NCBI GenBank assembly: GCA_031284765.1
Contig: JAITXK010000037.1
Location: forward strand, 1-28,411
Source: Candidatus Symbiothrix sp.
GTDB lineage: Bacteria; Bacteroidota; Bacteroidia; Bacteroidales; Azobacteroidaceae
Direction of reading: 5' to 3'
Length of the DNA stretch: 28,411 bases
Shown here: one piece after another, positions 1 through 7,986 of the stretch
Layout: every line of letters begins with the position of its first letter
Numbering within the stretch: position 1 is the stretch's first letter
Translations under genes and position numbers: made by a program
The notes under the pieces: model-generated
Seen by the model: only the letters and a program-made list of their open reading frames with translations
Database searches by the model: none
What the model was told of the DNA's origin: nothing

Positions 1-48
1 AAAAACAAAAAAGAAGGATAAATATACTATAAAAATTCAAGCTGTCTG

Positions 49-79
49 TTGTAGGTTCTTGAATATTTCCGTATTTTTG
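49..79 (+). promoter_or_regulatory. Bacteroidetes-type promoter for the ATP synthase operon
   Basis: TTG at 49-51 is followed after 20 bases by TATTTTTG at 72-79, which fits the Bacteroidetes primary sigma consensus TTG-N19..21-TAnnTTTG. Transcription would start near 86, leaving a short AT-rich leader before the atpD start at 114. It is the only such match upstream of atpD within the window. Pattern match only. Confidence 0.7.
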
Positions 80-113
80 CAAAGATAAAAAACAAAAATA
101 ATTATAACTATTT

Positions 114-1616
114 ATGTCTGAAACTTTTGGATATATTTCGCAGGTAATCGGTCCCGTTGTTGACGTTTCTTATGGACAAACAGGTTTTTCATTGCCTAAA
201 ATTCACGAAGCGCTGCAAATAACCCATTCCGATGGGAAAATTTTGATCATCGAAGTACAACAACACATTGGTGAAGATACGGTTCGCGCCGTAGCCATGG
301 ACTCGACCGATGGAATTGCACGTGGCATGAAAGCGGTAAATTTAGGTACACCGATTTCCATGCCGGTAGGCGACCAAGTGAAAGGCCGCTTATTAAATGT
401 CATCGGCAAAACGATTGACGGGATGAAAGCCGTTTCCTACCAAGGCGCGGAACCCATTCATCGCGAGCCTCCTAAATTTGAAGATTTATCTACTTCCACC
501 GAAATTTTATATACCGGTATCAAGGTGATTGATTTGTTGGCGCCTTATTTAAAAGGCGGTAAAATCGGTCTTTTTGGCGGCGCCGGCGTAGGAAAAACGG
601 TGTTAATCATGGAACTGATTAATAATATTGCCAAGAAACATCACGGGTTTTCCGTTTTTGCAGGTGTCGGTGAACGTACCCGCGAAGGCAACGATTTGTT
701 GCGCGAGATGATTGAATCGGACGTTATCCGTTATGGGAAAGAATTTAAGGAAGGTTTAATGCGCGGCGAATGGGATTTGTCCAAAATTGATTACGATGAA
801 TTGGCCAAATCGCAGGCTACCTTGGTGTTCGGACAGATGAACGAACCTCCCGGGGCGCGTTCTTCGGTGGCTTTATCGGGCTTGACTATCGCCGAAGCAT
901 TCCGTGACCAGGGGGAAGGCAATGGGCAAGACATTTTATTTTTTATTGATAATATTTTCCGTTTCACACAGGCCGGTTCTGAAGTATCCGCTTTGTTGGG
1001 ACGTATGCCGTCGGCAGTGGGTTATCAACCGACATTGGCCACGGAAATGGGAAAAATGCAGGAACGCATCGCCTCTACCAAACATGGCTCTATAACCTCC
1101 ATACAAGCGGTTTATGTGCCGGCAGACGACTTGACAGACCCTGCTCCCGCAACAACTTTCGCATTCCTGGATGCAACGACCGTCTTAGACCGTAAAATCT
1201 CCGAATTGGGTATTTATCCGGCTGTTGACCCTTTAGGCTCGTCTTCGCGCGTGTTAGACCCGAATATTTTGGGTGACGAACATTACAATACGGCGCAACG
1301 GGTAAAACAATTGTTGCAACGCTACAAAGAATTGCAGGATATTATTGCCATCCTGGGGATGGAAGAACTCTCGGACGAGGATAAACAAGTGGTGAATCGG
1401 GCGCGTCGTGTGCAACGTTTCTTATCGCAGCCTTTCTTTATGGCCGAAGCCTTTTCGAGCGTTCCGGGTGTGATGGTTTCCATTGAAGACACCATCAAAG
1501 GCTTCAACATGATTATGGACGGTGAAATGGATTATCTTCCCGAACAAGCCTTTTTAAATGTCGGAACCATTGAAGACGCCATTGAAAAAGGGAAGAAATT
1601 GAATGAAAATGTATAA
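114..1616 (+). CDS. atpD: F1F0 ATP synthase subunit beta
   Basis: Catalytic beta subunit of the F1 head, which makes or hydrolyses ATP on the cytoplasmic face. The 500-residue protein has the N-terminal beta-barrel, Walker A GGAGVGKT at 155-162, the catalytic-glutamate region GERTREG near 186-192, and the conserved QMNEPPGAR segment near 241-249. Compared with the E. coli protein there is an extra charged segment of roughly 20 residues (about 207-234) between the ESDVI region and the Walker B strand. It is the first gene of the operon. The start at 114 matches the usual N-terminus, with an AT-rich leader and no clear Shine-Dalgarno. Identification is secure. Confidence 0.98.
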   Translation: MSETFGYISQVIGPVVDVSYGQTGFSLPKIHEALQITHSDGKILIIEVQQHIGEDTVRAVAMDSTDGIARGMKAVNLGTPISMPVGDQVKGRLLNVIGKTIDGMKAVSYQGAEPIHREPPKFEDLSTSTEILYTGIKVIDLLAPYLKGGKIGLFGGAGVGKTVLIMELINNIAKKHHGFSVFAGVGERTREGNDLLREMIESDVIRYGKEFKEGLMRGEWDLSKIDYDELAKSQATLVFGQMNEPPGARSSVALSGLTIAEAFRDQGEGNGQDILFFIDNIFRFTQAGSEVSALLGRMPSAVGYQPTLATEMGKMQERIASTKHGSITSIQAVYVPADDLTDPAPATTFAFLDATTVLDRKISELGIYPAVDPLGSSSRVLDPNILGDEHYNTAQRVKQLLQRYKELQDIIAILGMEELSDEDKQVVNRARRVQRFLSQPFFMAEAFSSVPGVMVSIEDTIKGFNMIMDGEMDYLPEQAFLNVGTIEDAIEKGKKLNENV

Positions 1617-1634
1617 TCACAAAATCTGCTCCAA

Positions 1635-1868
1635 ATGAAATTAGATATCATCTCTCCCGAAAAAACGGTGTATAAGGGCGAAGCCGAATTCATTGCATTA
1701 CCCGGTGTACAGGGTGCGTTTACCATTTTGGAACGTCACGCACCGATAATTTCCGCTTTGAGCAAAGGCAATGTAGTTTACCGGCAAGGAGAAAAAGAAG
1801 TTTCATTGGCGATTGACAGCGGATTTGTGGAAGCGAAAAATAACATCGTAACGGTTTGCATCGAATGA
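1635..1868 (+). CDS. atpC: F1F0 ATP synthase subunit epsilon, short form without C-terminal helices
   Basis: Central-stalk epsilon subunit that links the gamma shaft to the c-ring. The 77 residues cover only the N-terminal beta-sandwich (start MKLDIISPEKTVYKGEAE, then the LPGVQGAFTILERHAPIISAL core). The usual 130-140-residue protein adds a two-helix C-terminal domain, which is absent here. The reading frame ends cleanly and the next gene starts in an ATGA overlap, so this is the natural end rather than a frameshift. Loss of the helical domain implies no epsilon-type inhibition of ATP hydrolysis (inference). It follows atpD by 18 bases. Confidence 0.93.
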   Translation: MKLDIISPEKTVYKGEAEFIALPGVQGAFTILERHAPIISALSKGNVVYRQGEKEVSLAIDSGFVEAKNNIVTVCIE

Positions 1869-2185
1869 TTATGGACACAATGCCCTTGTATTGGATAATT
1901 GGAGTAATCGTGTTCCTGTGTGCATACGCCGGATTGACCGTTGTAGTGGTCAGAAAAAAGATAAAAACAGCCACTCCGCGGCAATTAGTGTCGCTGTATA
2001 TGCTGTTGAAGGGTATCAAATTATTGGCGTTTTTTGCTTTGATAGCTGTTTATCTGCTGGCAATCAAGATAGAAAGCAAACGGGTGGTATTGATTTCGGT
2101 GGCGGCTTATTTTATTTCGCTTTTGTTTGATACGCTTTATTTAGCATCGGTTGAGAAGAATTTGAAAAAGAATGATAAAAAATAA
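1865..2185 (+). CDS. Small AtpI-like membrane protein of the ATP synthase operon
   Basis: Hydrophobic protein of 106 residues with three likely membrane segments (about residues 8-29, 47-67 and 72-95) and a basic C-terminal tail. It lies between atpC and atpB, the slot that often holds AtpI-type proteins, which help assemble the c-ring. That role is inferred from position and topology, not from a recognised motif. The ATG at 1865 overlaps the atpC stop as ATGA; an in-frame TTG at 1856 would give three more residues but is less likely, and ATG 1871 is an alternative. The 3' end overlaps atpB by 14 bases, suggesting translational coupling. Confidence 0.75.
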   Translation: MIMDTMPLYWIIGVIVFLCAYAGLTVVVVRKKIKTATPRQLVSLYMLLKGIKLLAFFALIAVYLLAIKIESKRVVLISVAAYFISLLFDTLYLASVEKNLKKNDKK

Positions 2186-3248
2186 TATCCATAGAATCCT
2201 GTTATTGTTGGTTGCGTTTTCTTTGAGCGTTTCAACAATATGTGCTGAAGAGGAAAAAGCTGAAATAAATGTTCGTGAACTGATTCTCGACCACGTGGGT
2301 GATGCTTACGATTGGCACATTGCCACCATTCATCATCAATTGGTTTCTATCCCTTTACCGATTATTGTGAAAGGCCACCAAAGTGGCTGGAGTTTCTTTT
2401 CTTCAGCTAAATTTCACCACGGACACGAAGCCTACAAAGGTTTTTATATTGCTCCCGAAGGCGATTATAAAGGTAAAATCGTAGAATGGGTAAACGGAGA
2501 AGAAGTTCGCCCCTGGGATTTTTCATTGACCAAAAATGCGGCAACATTGGTAATGAGTAGTTTAGTACTAATCATTTTTATTCTTATCTGCGCCCGCTGG
2601 TACAAAAAACGGGAAAAAACGCCCGAAAATGCCTCACCCAAAGGGTTTATCGCTTTTGTGGAGTTGGTGATTATGAGTGTAGTAAACGATGTCATCAAGC
2701 CGTGTATCGGGAAGAATTACAAACGCTACACTCCTTATTTATTGACTATATTTTTCTTTATCATATTCAACAATTTATTGGGATTGATTCCGATTTTCCC
2801 CGGAGGAGCGAATATAACAGGTAATATAGCAATAACGTGCGTGTTAGCTTTGTTCACATTTGTGATTGTGAATTTTTTTGGCACAAAAGAATATTGGAAA
2901 GAGGTATTTTGGCCTGATGTTCCTGTCTGGTTGAAAGTCCCTATTCCCATTATGCCGGCGATTGAATTGGTAGGTGTTTTTACCAAGCCTTTCGCTTTGA
3001 TGATTCGTTTGTTTGCGAATATTCTGGCAGGTCACGCCATCGTATTGGGTTTAACGTGTATGGTATTTCTGACGGTAAGTTTGGGAACGGCCATGAATAC
3101 GGGAATGAGTATATTGTCCGTCGTGATGACAGTCTTTATTGATTGTGTGGAATTGTTGGTGGCCTACATTCAGGCTTATGTATTCACGATGTTGTCGGCG
3201 GTATTTATCGGGTTGTCTCAGGTAGAAGCGCATCATGCAAAGCATTAG
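2172..3248 (+). CDS. atpB: F1F0 ATP synthase subunit a with signal peptide and periplasmic extension
   Basis: Membrane stator subunit forming the ion half-channels against the c-ring. At 358 residues it is about 90 longer than the E. coli protein. The first ~25 residues form a signal-peptide-like stretch (hydrophobic RILLLLVAFSLSVSTICA), followed by a soluble segment of ~100 residues before the first conserved helix near 125-142. The core carries the essential arginine, R279, in the FALMIRLFANILAGHAIV helix. The protein ends with a helix (YIQAYVFTMLSAVFIGLSQ) and HHAKH. The long N-terminus is common in Bacteroidetes. The start overlaps the preceding gene by 14 bases. Confidence 0.96.
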   Translation: MIKNNIHRILLLLVAFSLSVSTICAEEEKAEINVRELILDHVGDAYDWHIATIHHQLVSIPLPIIVKGHQSGWSFFSSAKFHHGHEAYKGFYIAPEGDYKGKIVEWVNGEEVRPWDFSLTKNAATLVMSSLVLIIFILICARWYKKREKTPENASPKGFIAFVELVIMSVVNDVIKPCIGKNYKRYTPYLLTIFFFIIFNNLLGLIPIFPGGANITGNIAITCVLALFTFVIVNFFGTKEYWKEVFWPDVPVWLKVPIPIMPAIELVGVFTKPFALMIRLFANILAGHAIVLGLTCMVFLTVSLGTAMNTGMSILSVVMTVFIDCVELLVAYIQAYVFTMLSAVFIGLSQVEAHHAKH

Positions 3249-3335
3249 TAATTAAGAAATTGAGTAATTTAGAAATTAAGAAATAACATTTAAGAGATAG
3301 TCAATTAAATATATAAACAATAAAAATTTACAATT
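3249..3335 (+). promoter_or_regulatory. AT-rich translation-enhancer-like leader before atpE
   Basis: These 87 bases between atpB and atpE are almost entirely A and T and contain AATTAAGAAAT twice. Elsewhere in the operon most genes overlap or lie within 20 bases of each other. AU-rich unstructured leaders raise atpE translation in E. coli, where c subunit is needed in about tenfold excess, and a similar role is inferred here. No clear TTG-N19..21-TAnnTTTG promoter was found in it. Confidence 0.45.
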
Positions 3336-3584
3336 ATGGTATTATCAATTTTATTACAAGCAGCTGCAGGCGCAGGATTGGCCAAATTAGGTGCAGGATT
3401 GGGAGCAGGATTAGCCGTTATCGGCGCCGGTTTAGGTATCGGTAAAATCGGTCAGGCCGCAATGGACGGTATTGCCCGTCAACCCGAAGCAACCGGCGAT
3501 ATTCGTATGAATATGATTATTGCTGCCGCTTTGGTTGAAGGTGTTGCCTTGTTTGCCGTTGTAGTTTGCGGATTCTTATTATAA
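3336..3584 (+). CDS. atpE: F1F0 ATP synthase subunit c
   Basis: Ring-forming proteolipid of 82 residues with two membrane helices. Helix 1 is glycine/alanine rich (KLGAGLGAGLAVIGAGLGIG), the loop has the conserved R48-Q49-P50, and helix 2 carries the ion-binding glutamate E68 in AALVEGVALF. The residue after E68 is glycine rather than the serine/threonine typical of sodium-binding c subunits, which favours proton use, but this is not conclusive. ATG at 3336 follows an AT-rich leader, and atpF starts 7 bases after the stop. Confidence 0.97.
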   Translation: MVLSILLQAAAGAGLAKLGAGLGAGLAVIGAGLGIGKIGQAAMDGIARQPEATGDIRMNMIIAAALVEGVALFAVVVCGFLL

Positions 3585-3591
3585 TTACGTT

Positions 3592-4086
3592 ATGTCGTTA
3601 TTAACACCGGACATCGGCTTGCTCTTTTGGATGTTGCTTTCCTTTGGGATTGTTTTCTTCGTATTAGCCAAATTTGGGTTTCCCATCATCGTGAAAATGG
3701 TAGATGAACGGAAAACCTATATTGACCAATCGTTGGAGGCAGCCAAACAAGCCAATACACAACTGCTTGGAATTAAAGAAGAAAGTGAAAAAATTCTGAC
3801 TGAGGCGCGCAACGAACAAATACGCATTCTCAAAGAGGCGAACGAAATGCGTCAAAAAGTAGTGGGCGAAGCCAAAGAACAAGCGCAAATTGAAGCCGCA
3901 AAAGTCATGGAGGATGCTAAACGCAATATTGAAAGGGAAAAAATGCTGGCAATGCGCGATGCTCATTCGCAAATTGCCATGCTTTCCATCACTATTGCCG
4001 AAAAAATCCTTCGTAAGAACCTTGAGAATAAATCTGCTCAATTGGAATTGGTAGAACAATTGATTGACGAAGTACAGAAAAATTAA
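3592..4086 (+). CDS. atpF: F1F0 ATP synthase subunit b
   Basis: Peripheral-stalk subunit of 164 residues: one N-terminal membrane helix (about 8-28), then a long charged coiled coil rich in Glu, Lys, Ala and Gln that reaches up to delta and alpha. The DERKTYIDQSLEAAKQAN region after the membrane segment and the IAEKILRKNL stretch near the end are typical. The stop codon overlaps the atpH start (TAATG at 4084-4088), so translation is probably coupled. Confidence 0.96.
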   Translation: MSLLTPDIGLLFWMLLSFGIVFFVLAKFGFPIIVKMVDERKTYIDQSLEAAKQANTQLLGIKEESEKILTEARNEQIRILKEANEMRQKVVGEAKEQAQIEAAKVMEDAKRNIEREKMLAMRDAHSQIAMLSITIAEKILRKNLENKSAQLELVEQLIDEVQKN

Positions 4087-4622
4087 TGAATGCAGGAATA
4101 ATTGCCACAAGATACGCTCGCGCGATTTACAAATACGCCGCAGAAAAGGGTCAAGAAACGCTTGTCAATACCGATATGCAGGTTTTGGTGCGGAATTTCG
4201 CAGTCTATCCGGCTTTGCGGAAAACGATGGTTGACCCCACTCTTTCGGCTAAACAAAAAATGGATATTCTGGCTACGGCTTTCGGAAATCAAAGCGATGA
4301 AACATTGCAAAATGCGATTCGGGTAATTGTTGAAAACGGTCGTGCGCCATATATGGAATCCATTGCCCGAATGTACGATACGGTTTATCGGAAAGCAAAA
4401 GGCATCGTTATTGTCCATCTGACTACCGTAGTATCGGTCGACAAAAAAGTAGAGGAAGACTTTAAACGGATTATTCCTTTGAAACAAGGCGAGCAAATCG
4501 AGTTTCAGACAGAAACCAAGCCCGATATTATCGGCGGTTTTATTCTGGAGATAGAAGATAAACGCTTGGATAAGAGCGTAAAATATCAGTTAAACAAATT
4601 AAAACAAAATGCCACATATTAA
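4086..4622 (+). CDS. atpH: F1F0 ATP synthase subunit delta
   Basis: OSCP-type delta subunit of 178 residues that joins the peripheral stalk to the top of the alpha/beta head. It has the helical N-terminal domain (ATRYARAIYKYAAEKGQ) and the C-terminal strand/helix element with PDIIGGFILEIEDKRLDKSVK, a family hallmark. It overlaps atpF by one base and atpA by 14 bases. Length is normal for the family. Confidence 0.95.
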   Translation: MNAGIIATRYARAIYKYAAEKGQETLVNTDMQVLVRNFAVYPALRKTMVDPTLSAKQKMDILATAFGNQSDETLQNAIRVIVENGRAPYMESIARMYDTVYRKAKGIVIVHLTTVVSVDKKVEEDFKRIIPLKQGEQIEFQTETKPDIIGGFILEIEDKRLDKSVKYQLNKLKQNATY

Positions 4623-6189
4623 AGCAAGTGAAGTTTCAGATATTCTGAAAATGCAGTTGGAAGGAATTGATACCCGCGCCAAATTTGAAGAAGTAGGTAA
4701 AGTACTGCAAGTGAGCGATGGAGTAGTCCGCATTTTCGGTTTAAGCAATGCCGAAGCAGGCGAACTTCTCCAATTCGATAATGGCGAAATGGCGGTTGTC
4801 ATGAATCTGGAAGAAGACAATGTTGGCGCCGTGCTTTTCGGAACGACCGATACGGTCAAAGAAGGAGATGCCGTGAAGCGGACCCGGCAAATAGCTTCTA
4901 TCGCTATGGGCGATGGAATGTTGGGTCGCGTGGTCAATCCACTCGGACAAGCTTTGGATGGGCAAGGCCCTATCGGCGGCGAACTAATCAATATGCCGTT
5001 GGAACGCAAAGCACCGGGTGTTATTTTCCGCCAACCGGTCACTCAACCGCTTCAAACCGGTATTAAATCCATTGATGCGATGATTCCCATCGGTCGTGGA
5101 CAGCGGGAGTTGATTATCGGTGACCGTCAAACGGGAAAAACCGCCATTGGAATCGATACCATTATTAATCAGCGGGCAAGTTATGAAGCGGGTGACCCTG
5201 TTTATTGCATTTACGTTGCCATTGGACAAAAAGGCTCGACTGTTGCCAATATTTTGAATACCTTGAAGGAACACGGAGCCATGGATTATACGATTATTGT
5301 TGTAGCTACGGCATCCGACCCTGCAGCTTTGCAGTTTTATGCTCCTTTTGCAGGAGCTGCTATCGGTGAATATTTTCGCGATACCGGCCGTCATGCCTTG
5401 GTTATTTACGATGATTTATCGAAACAGGCGGTGGCTTATCGTGAAGTTTCGTTGGTGCTTCGCCGTCCTTCGGGCCGGGAAGCCTATCCGGGCGATATTT
5501 TCTATCTACATTCCCGCTTGTTGGAACGTGCTGCCAAAATCATCAACAACGATGCGGTGGCTGCTCAAATGAACGATTTGCCCGAAAATCTGAAAGATAA
5601 AGTTAAAGGAGGCGGCTCGCTGACGGCATTGCCGATTATCGAAACACAGGCCGGCGATATTTCCGCTTATATTCCCACCAATGTGATATCTATTACCGAT
5701 GGACAGATTTTCCTCGAAACAGGATTATTCAACGCCGGTATTCGTCCTGCCGTAAACGTGGGTATTTCCGTGTCACGCGTGGGAGGAAATGCACAGATTA
5801 AAGCGATGAAAAAAGTGGCCGGTACCTTGAAAACCGACCAAGCGCAATATCGTGAGTTGGAAGCATTTACGAAATTCGGTGGCGATATGGATGCTGTGAC
5901 TCGTTCTACACTCGACAAAGGCCGTAAAAATGCTGAATTATTGATTCAACCTCAATATCGACCGATTCCGGTAGAAAAGCAAATTGCAATTATCTATGTG
6001 GGTACCAAAGGTTTGTTGGCGAATGTTCCGGTAAAAAAAGTCCGTGAATTTGAAACGGCTTTCTTGAATATATTGGAAATGAGACACAAAGACGATGTGT
6101 TGGCCGAACTCCGGAAAGGTATTTTGAACGACGAAGTGGAAGAAAAATTGAAAAATGTAGCATTGGAAGTACAGGGAACTTTTAACTAG
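4609..6189 (+). CDS. atpA: F1F0 ATP synthase subunit alpha
   Basis: Non-catalytic nucleotide-binding subunit of the F1 head, 526 residues. It has Walker A GDRQTGKT at 171-178, the conserved PGVIFRQPV and GIKSIDAMIPIGRGQRE segments just before it, and the signature LRRPSGREAYPGDIFYLHSRLLERAA in the second half. The C-terminal helical bundle is present and full length. The start lies inside the end of atpH, giving a 14-base overlap. It is separated from atpG by a 56-base spacer with two short dyads. Confidence 0.98.
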   Translation: MPHIKASEVSDILKMQLEGIDTRAKFEEVGKVLQVSDGVVRIFGLSNAEAGELLQFDNGEMAVVMNLEEDNVGAVLFGTTDTVKEGDAVKRTRQIASIAMGDGMLGRVVNPLGQALDGQGPIGGELINMPLERKAPGVIFRQPVTQPLQTGIKSIDAMIPIGRGQRELIIGDRQTGKTAIGIDTIINQRASYEAGDPVYCIYVAIGQKGSTVANILNTLKEHGAMDYTIIVVATASDPAALQFYAPFAGAAIGEYFRDTGRHALVIYDDLSKQAVAYREVSLVLRRPSGREAYPGDIFYLHSRLLERAAKIINNDAVAAQMNDLPENLKDKVKGGGSLTALPIIETQAGDISAYIPTNVISITDGQIFLETGLFNAGIRPAVNVGISVSRVGGNAQIKAMKKVAGTLKTDQAQYRELEAFTKFGGDMDAVTRSTLDKGRKNAELLIQPQYRPIPVEKQIAIIYVGTKGLLANVPVKKVREFETAFLNILEMRHKDDVLAELRKGILNDEVEEKLKNVALEVQGTFN

Positions 6190-6195
6190 TCTATA

Positions 6196-6232
6196 TTGTT
6201 ATTATAACAAAATCCCATTGATGGAAGTGGGA
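6196..6232 (+). repeat. Two short inverted repeats between atpA and atpG
   Basis: A perfect 15-base palindrome (TTGTTAT, T, ATAACAA at 6196-6210) is followed by a second dyad with arms TCCCA at 6213-6217 and TGGGA at 6228-6232. Neither is followed by a T-run, so a classical terminator is unlikely. They could form RNA stem-loops that stabilise or process the operon transcript. Function is unknown. Confidence 0.4.
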
Positions 6233-6245
6233 GATTACTTAAATT

Positions 6246-7121
6246 ATGGCTTCATTAAAAGAAATAAAAGGGCGGATTGCTTCCGTAAAGTCCACGCAGA
6301 AGATTACCTCTGCCATGAAAATGGTGGCTTCAGCCAAATTGCGGAAAGCGCAACAGCAAATTGACAGTTTTTTGCCTTATCAGCAGAAGTTGAACGAGAT
6401 GCTGACCTCTTTTCTCTCGTCCGTGACCGATTTTGAATCGAATTTGGCGGAAGTTCGGGAAGTGAAGCGGGTGGCTATTGTGGTTTTATCGTCCAATTCG
6501 AGTTTGTGCGGAGCGTTCAATTCCAATGTCGTCAAACTGCTCAAAGAAGCGTTAGCGAAATACAAGCATTTGAATAGGGATGATATAGAAATTTATCCCA
6601 TCGGCAAAAAAGTGGAAGATACGGTGCGCAAAATGAATCTGCCCGCCCAAATCAAAGGAAGCTATATCGAATTGATGGACAAACCGCATTTTGAAGGCGC
6701 CAAACAAGTTGCCAACGAATTGATTGCCGGTTTTTCGCAGAAGAAAATAGATAAAGTGGAATTGCTTTACAATCATTCTAAAACAACGGCCATTCAGATT
6801 CCCACAGTGGAACAATATTTGCCTGTCCGTTTGGAAGCACAATCGGCAGGACATGCCATTCAGACTGATTATTTGATTGAACCGGATAAAAATGCCATTC
6901 TCTCCTCGCTGATTCCGCGTTCATTGCACAGCAAAATTTATGCGGTATTGTTGGACTCTGCGGCGGCTGAACAAGGCGCTCGGGTAGTGGCCATGCAAAT
7001 TGCCACGGATAATGCCGGCGAAATTTTGGACGGATTGACCATTCAATACAACAAACAACGCCAACAAGCCATTACCAGCGAGTTATTGGATATTATCGGT
7101 GGCTCGGAAGCCTTGAAATAA
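6246..7121 (+). CDS. atpG: F1F0 ATP synthase subunit gamma
   Basis: Central rotating shaft of the enzyme, 291 residues. It has the conserved N-terminal helix (LKEIKGRIASVKSTQKITSAMKMVASAKL in two adjoining pieces) and the matching C-terminal helix with ARVVAMQIATDNAGEIL and YNKQRQQAITSELLDI. The middle Rossmann-like domain is complete. It ends the ATP synthase gene set. An 18-base gap leads to the lipoprotein gene downstream, so they may share a transcript. Confidence 0.97.
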   Translation: MASLKEIKGRIASVKSTQKITSAMKMVASAKLRKAQQQIDSFLPYQQKLNEMLTSFLSSVTDFESNLAEVREVKRVAIVVLSSNSSLCGAFNSNVVKLLKEALAKYKHLNRDDIEIYPIGKKVEDTVRKMNLPAQIKGSYIELMDKPHFEGAKQVANELIAGFSQKKIDKVELLYNHSKTTAIQIPTVEQYLPVRLEAQSAGHAIQTDYLIEPDKNAILSSLIPRSLHSKIYAVLLDSAAAEQGARVVAMQIATDNAGEILDGLTIQYNKQRQQAITSELLDIIGGSEALK

Positions 7122-7139
7122 AAATATAAATCCAAATCT

Positions 7140-7982
7140 ATGAAAAAGATAAATACATTATCATTCATCATTGGTTCGTATTTGTTGTTGGCAGCAGCTT
7201 GTCAACCGAAGGTAAAAACCGTTGATAACGGTATTGTTTTCGATTCCATCTCCGTGAATAAAACCGGTTATTTGGGAAATGATACAACGCAGCTTTCTTG
7301 TAATCTTCAGATTTCGTTTGTTTTTCCGGTAGAAGCCAAAAAGCAGGATGTGAAGACCTTGCAAAGCCGGTTTATCGAAAAAGTGTTGGGACGTTCGTTG
7401 AAAGATTTGACTGTGGAACAAGCGATTCTCAACTATACTGAACAATACTATACAGAATTCAAACTGTTGGAACAAGATCCGATTCCTGTTGACGAAGAAC
7501 AAAATTCCTACCAAACAGCCTTTGATTTTGCCTGCTATAAACAATTAAGGAACAAGCTTGTATATAATGGAAACGGTTTTGTATCGTTTATTGTGGAAAC
7601 AACGGATTATGCCGGAGGGGCACATCCGTCTTCAAGTGTTATGGCATCCGTCTTGAACCTGAAAACAGGCGATTGGGTGCAGGAAAATCAGTTTGCAGGA
7701 GATAATTACGACAGCAATATCTCTTCGATTTTAGCGGATAAAATTGCCAAAGCCAATCATGTGGAAATGCCCAAAGATTTGGAAGAATTGGGTTACAACA
7801 GTGTAAGCGAGATTTGTCCAAACAATAATTTTACTTTGGATAACAATGGAATTACCTATTATTTTAACGAATATGACATTGCCGCTTATTGTGTCGGCAT
7901 CACCAAAGTGTTCATTCCTTACAATGAACTCAGAGTATATATTATGCCTGATTCGCCTATTGCCTCTTTAGTAAATCGTTGA
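7140..7982 (+). CDS. DUF3298/RsiV-C-like lipoprotein
   Basis: Probable cell-envelope lipoprotein of 280 residues. The signal peptide ends in a lipobox, LAAAC, with lipidation at C21. Residues from about 45 hold a DUF4163-like segment, and from about 135 a DUF3298-like domain with the TTDYAGGAHPSSS motif; similar domains form the extracellular part of the anti-sigma factor RsiV. No transmembrane or sigma-binding part is present, so an anti-sigma role is not supported. It sits between atpG (18 bases) and rsmG (4 bases), suggesting co-transcription. Function unknown; lipoprotein call firm, domain call from memory of the motif. Confidence 0.8.
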   Translation: MKKINTLSFIIGSYLLLAAACQPKVKTVDNGIVFDSISVNKTGYLGNDTTQLSCNLQISFVFPVEAKKQDVKTLQSRFIEKVLGRSLKDLTVEQAILNYTEQYYTEFKLLEQDPIPVDEEQNSYQTAFDFACYKQLRNKLVYNGNGFVSFIVETTDYAGGAHPSSSVMASVLNLKTGDWVQENQFAGDNYDSNISSILADKIAKANHVEMPKDLEELGYNSVSEICPNNNFTLDNNGITYYFNEYDIAAYCVGITKVFIPYNELRVYIMPDSPIASLVNR

Positions 7983-7986
7983 TTCG

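Noticed and set aside
904..1095. ORF within atpD in another frame
   Set aside because: Shadow of a highly conserved gene; the same applies to the other frames inside the core genes.
7140..7982. Anti-sigma factor RsiV identity for the DUF3298 lipoprotein
   Set aside because: There is no sigma-binding cytoplasmic segment, no transmembrane helix and no sigma factor gene nearby; only the outer domain resembles it.
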